Shown here piece by piece: positions 60,760-64,000 of a stretch of DNA of 64,000 nucleotides. Source of the stretch: Parasponia andersonii (Eukaryota; Streptophyta; Magnoliopsida; Rosales; Cannabaceae). Position 1 is the first letter of the stretch. Every line of letters begins with the position of its first letter. Location of the stretch: assembly GCA_002914805.1 (NCBI GenBank), contig JXTB01000566.1, positions 176,971-240,970 of the forward strand, given 5' to 3'. Below the pieces are notes generated by a model, which was given only the letters and a program-made list of their open reading frames with translations, ran no database searches and was not told where the DNA came from. Made by a program: the position numbers and the translations under genes.

Positions 60760-61963
60760 CTAATGCCTACGGCCTTTATTTCTTCTCCATTCATCGAACA
60801 TTTTTGTTGCCAAAGTATCTCTCGAAGTGGTTCATGCATCTGATGATTCAATTGTGCTAATAATATTTTGATCCTCCAAAGTCTCATTTGGAGTGCTCTC
60901 TTGTCTGTCTAGTTCTTCTTCCTTTGGATCATATGATATTTCTCTTCTAATAAGATTATAAAGAAGACAATAAGCTGTTATTATTCTATATTGAGTTTTG
61001 ATAGGATAAAATGAAGGACTCCTTAATATAGCCCATTGATTCTTAAACAATCCAAAATAACGTTCTATAATATTCCTAGCCAAAGCGTGTTTCATGTTAG
61101 AAACTCCTTCTCATTTGTAGGTAGATATCCATCTTGCCATTCTGATAAATAATATTTTGTTCCTCCATATGACGGGAGGAATCCTTCATAATTTATATAA
61201 CCAGCATCCACAAGGTAATAATAACCTAACAAAAATAGCGTATGTAAATTATTATCATTTCTTATTAATATTTTTATAAATTAAAGTATCGACTCTAAAA
61301 AGATATAAAAAAAAATGATTTTACTTATGGGAACTAACAAACCATTTGGTCTAGTTATTGCATTGCAAAGAACTTTAGAATCTGATGCTGAATCTTCCCA
61401 ACTAGGTAATACAAATATGAAATTCATATTTCGGTCACAAACTCCTAATATATTAGTGGAAACTTTACTTTTCCTATTACGATATCTTTGGCTTATCAGT
61501 TTCACTGACATACACCTCAATATATATCCCATCTAAAGCTCCCAAACAATTTTATATAAAAGGAAACTAAATCAATATTGAATTATGTATTAGCTTTAAA
61601 GATTTATAAATCTTTAAGTATAAGTTTTAAAGATTCCAAATCTAAATATTTCTAATTAAAAAATTATAAACATACCTTAAACCATTTCCATCTATCATCA
61701 TTGCAATTTTTGGGAGCATAGTCTAGTACAACCAAGAAGCTGTTTTATAGTCGGGGAATTCCATTCAATATGTTATTAAAGTATCTACTAATAGTCTCAC
61801 CCGACCACTTAAACCTATTATAAATTTTTCAATTTTTGATATGATGAGCAAGTATATGTAAAAAAATACATACTTGCTCCTCTATAGTCACTAATCCATT
61901 CTCTTTCAATTTTCCATGAACTTGAAGTAACTCATACAATAGACCAAAAGCCCCTATGTCCAT
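60760..61963 (-). pseudogene. PIF/Harbinger DDE transposase, degraded
   Basis: It begins MDIGAFGLLYELLQVHGKLK (helix-turn-helix region) and ends DEWRRNKGRRH at 60760. Domain order is normal: LAHHIKN, RFKWSGETISRYFNNILNGI; GALDGIYIEVYVSETDKP with the first catalytic Asp; NILGVCDRNMNFIFVLPSWE and SASDSKVL with the second Asp; YYLVDAGYINYEGFLPSYGG; LARNIIERYFGLFKNQWAIL with the catalytic Glu. All three DDE residues survive. Damage: TGA at 61829-61831, a one-base gain near 61487, a frame break near 61105 just before MKHALARN, and TGA at 60832-60834 where relatives have Trp. An intron 61226-61324 (GT-AG) joins VPIS to YYYLVD; another lies at about 61560-61677 and its acceptor looks lost. Confidence 0.88.
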
Positions 61964-63505
61964 TTGAAGTTAATTCATGTATTCTTTATCACCATTCTAT
62001 ATAAAATTATCTAAGACACTTAAGCGAGTCTTATTACTCATAAATGTACAGTTTTTAAGTATACATTATTCATAGTATTTTTGAGCCTTAACATAAGCAT
62101 TGATTAACAACAAAATGCCCATCATTATTCTTCTAAGATATATATTTCTTGCAAATACATATACCATAATGTCCATATCGTCCATAACTATAACACAAAT
62201 AAACATAAAATGATATAAGTTGCCAAAATAATTAGTATCATAAATAAAGAAAAATCACCATCCAAATTAGTAAACGACGAAAGAATGTTCAATACCATGA
62301 AATTACCAAACATTAACATAAGGCTAATTTATTGAAAGACTGAATGAAAATTAGCCTTATAATTATTGTTATATGTAGAAACCAAAAACAAGATAAATAT
62401 AACCACAATAGCCATCCATGCAGCAAGACAATCTAGCCATTAAAAAGAAAATATATGTATATATATAGTCATTATTTATCTCAGTTGATATATTTCTTGG
62501 TTAATATAATATTAATGATCTTATATAGTACTATATTTAAGTTGTCTCATGCACTCTTGTCCTTTACTGTCTATTTATTATTTTGTTGTTCTTTATCCTC
62601 TTTTAAGTTAAAAGTTTAAGGTCTATTTTTTTTCTGAAAGTTTAAGGTTTTTTTTTTCCCTCTTTTTAACCTTGATAAATAATAAAGATGTGATTCAGAA
62701 ATTATCCCTACTTTTGCTATTTATGTTGATTAAATTCATTGTACGTTTCAAACTTTTTGCTACTAATTAGTTTTATTTATATTATTTCATATTCAATATT
62801 ATAAATATTTTCCTTATTTCGTTTGGCTTAATGCAAATTAGATCCCCTTTCCCTCGGGAAAAAGAAAAACATAAAGAATGGATATAAATTAAAAGCAAAA
62901 TAATCAATAGCAAAAAAACAAACAAACAAAGGAAACAATTACCAAAAGTTGAGAGAGAAAATTACTAGAAATTGAAAAAATTAAAATATTTTGGGTTATA
63001 GAAAAATTGAATATACAAGGTAACTAGATTTCTCATCCATGTTTTAAAACAATTAATACCTAAAAAAAATTAAAAAAGAACTCACTTATTGGTTTGAATT
63101 CGGACTGAGAAGTACTGAGTATGATAATGTGAGCAAGAAAGCGACAATGGCAAGAGGAAGGAGGTGTGAGCTCGATGACTATTGGTGGTGTTAGATCGAT
63201 GGTGGTAGATGACAGCGGATGGTTCAAGCTAGACACTATAGGAAGGGGTGAAGGTGAGGGTAAGCGTGAAGATGAGGGCTAGAGATCTAACTATCAAGGG
63301 AATGCTTTTGTTTTGGGATGCTTTTGTTTTGGGATAAAAATTCCTAACTTATCCAAGGATAAGTAGTCCCATCAATTTGCTAGGGATTATTTATCCTATA
63401 ATACATAGGATTATTTTTGGTTAAATGATTATTTGTCCAGTCAAAATTTGGCATCAAACATGAGACTGAGATTATTTATTCCAATCTGATATGCCAAACA
63501 AGGCC

Positions 63506-63780
63506 TTGGGATAATGACGTAGTATTGATTAATGCTAGTCATATTCATTATTGATGGACAATTTAGATTAATTGAATCACTATTGAACTTCTCCTAGGAT
63601 TTAAATTCTTTAAGTTTAGTTATTTGGTTGTAATCTATTTTTAGTGTGGCTTTTGTACTCTGTTGAATTGTTTGAGTTTTAAGAATTTATGATTTGTTTA
63701 AATTTGATTAATATAAATAAAGGTTTGAAAGAATTATAGTGTCATTCTAATTTATCAAATAGTAATTGTGGGGCCCATTC
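63506..63780. other. AT-rich DNA right of the Harbinger element, nothing recognised
   Basis: No gene or repeat ends supported. Confidence 0.5.
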
Positions 63781-64000
63781 TCGAGCCTCGAACCGTGAGA
63801 AGGGTCACGCGGATCGCACGTGATCCCGGCATCGGCATGTGGGTCTTCCGAGTTTAAGGCAGAATCCATCACTGACCCCAAACGGCTCAACCGGACAGAC
63901 CTCAAGTCCATGACAGCTGGCGGTCCGAGGCCCCAAGGGTCTGCTGTCTGGGAACGCCGACCCTCGCCTCAACTGGCACAGGGAACAGAAGCCCCAAGGA
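63768..64000. other. GC-rich stretch cut by the window edge, possibly a mobile-element end
   Basis: Composition changes sharply from AT-rich to GC-rich at TTGTGGGGCCCATTCTCGAG and stays so to the last base. No reading frame or domain is recognised. A TGTGGGG start would suit an LTR 5' end, but a partial sequence cannot decide this. Confidence 0.3.

Larger units (their letters stand above)
58987..63505 (-). mobile_element. PIF/Harbinger DNA transposon, about 4.5 kb, degenerate but nearly full length
   Basis: The left end reads GGCCATGTTTGGTACACATG and the reverse complement of the right end reads GGCCTTGTTTGGCATATCAG, imperfect terminal inverted repeats with the Harbinger GGCC..GTTTGGY signature. 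Flanking trinucleotides are TTA (58984-58986) and TTG (63506-63508), i.e. the family's TTA target duplication with one change. On the minus strand it carries the two genes expected of the superfamily, first a DDE transposase (61963-60760) then a Myb/SANT DNA-binding ORF (60534-59549), both with stops and frameshifts. The remainder is AT-rich non-coding. It is therefore an autonomous-type copy that has lost coding capacity. Confidence 0.88.

Overview
The window is nuclear DNA from a flowering plant, most likely a eudicot. All four intact genes are plant genes split by many GT-AG introns (plus one GC-AG intron). Intergenic DNA is AT-rich and full of plant-type transposable elements (MITEs, solo LTRs, 5'-truncated LINEs, a PIF/Harbinger element), and there are several dinucleotide microsatellites. 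I cannot name the species.

Layout. 1-1160: promoter and leader of SEC5, ending in a (GA)n tract that touches the start codon. 1161-15375 (+): a 21-exon gene for exocyst subunit SEC5 (1096 aa), with one GC-AG intron, a tandem duplication in an intron and an intronic LINE remnant with a recognisable target-site duplication. 15.4-18.3 kb: short repeats and a Tourist-like MITE. 18360-21247 (+): a 3-exon gene for a secreted subtilase-propeptide-like (I9) inhibitor, 139 aa, whose signal-peptide core is a run of 11 Phe codons made by a TTC microsatellite. 21-44 kb: a gene-free transposon-rich block with a hAT-like MITE, three copies of one roughly 2.2-kb Gypsy-type LTR family (two inverted, one forward and interrupted by a Copia-like LTR), further MITEs, a SINE-like tRNA-derived element and two arrays of a roughly 73-nt repeat. 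44201-46630 (+): nuclear gene for chloroplast ribosomal protein L21 (5 exons, 224 aa). 46.6-54.5 kb: a second LINE remnant with an unusually long (49-nt) flanking duplication, two MITEs of one family and a third array of the 73-nt repeat in opposite orientation. 54495-58226 (-): a 4-exon gene for a VTT/SNARE-associated (TMEM41/DedA) membrane protein, 282 aa. 58987-63505: one PIF/Harbinger transposon of about 4.5 kb with terminal inverted repeats, a broken DDE transposase and a broken Myb/SANT partner ORF. 63.78-64 kb: an abrupt GC-rich stretch, probably a mobile element cut by the window edge.

The four genes do not form a pathway; they are independent housekeeping or secretory-system genes (exocytosis, extracellular protease control, plastid translation, ER membrane/lipid handling). 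From memory the Arabidopsis homologues of the I9 inhibitor (At1g71950) and the VTT protein (At1g71940) are neighbours, so the 33 kb between them here may be an ancestral neighbourhood enlarged by transposons and RPL21. I found no operon, CRISPR array or clearly new molecular system. The least conventional signals are the three hairpin-bearing 73-nt repeat arrays, inverted on the two sides of RPL21, and the long duplication at the second LINE. Exon coordinates were read by eye from splice sites, reading-frame continuity and remembered homologue sequence; no alignment was run.
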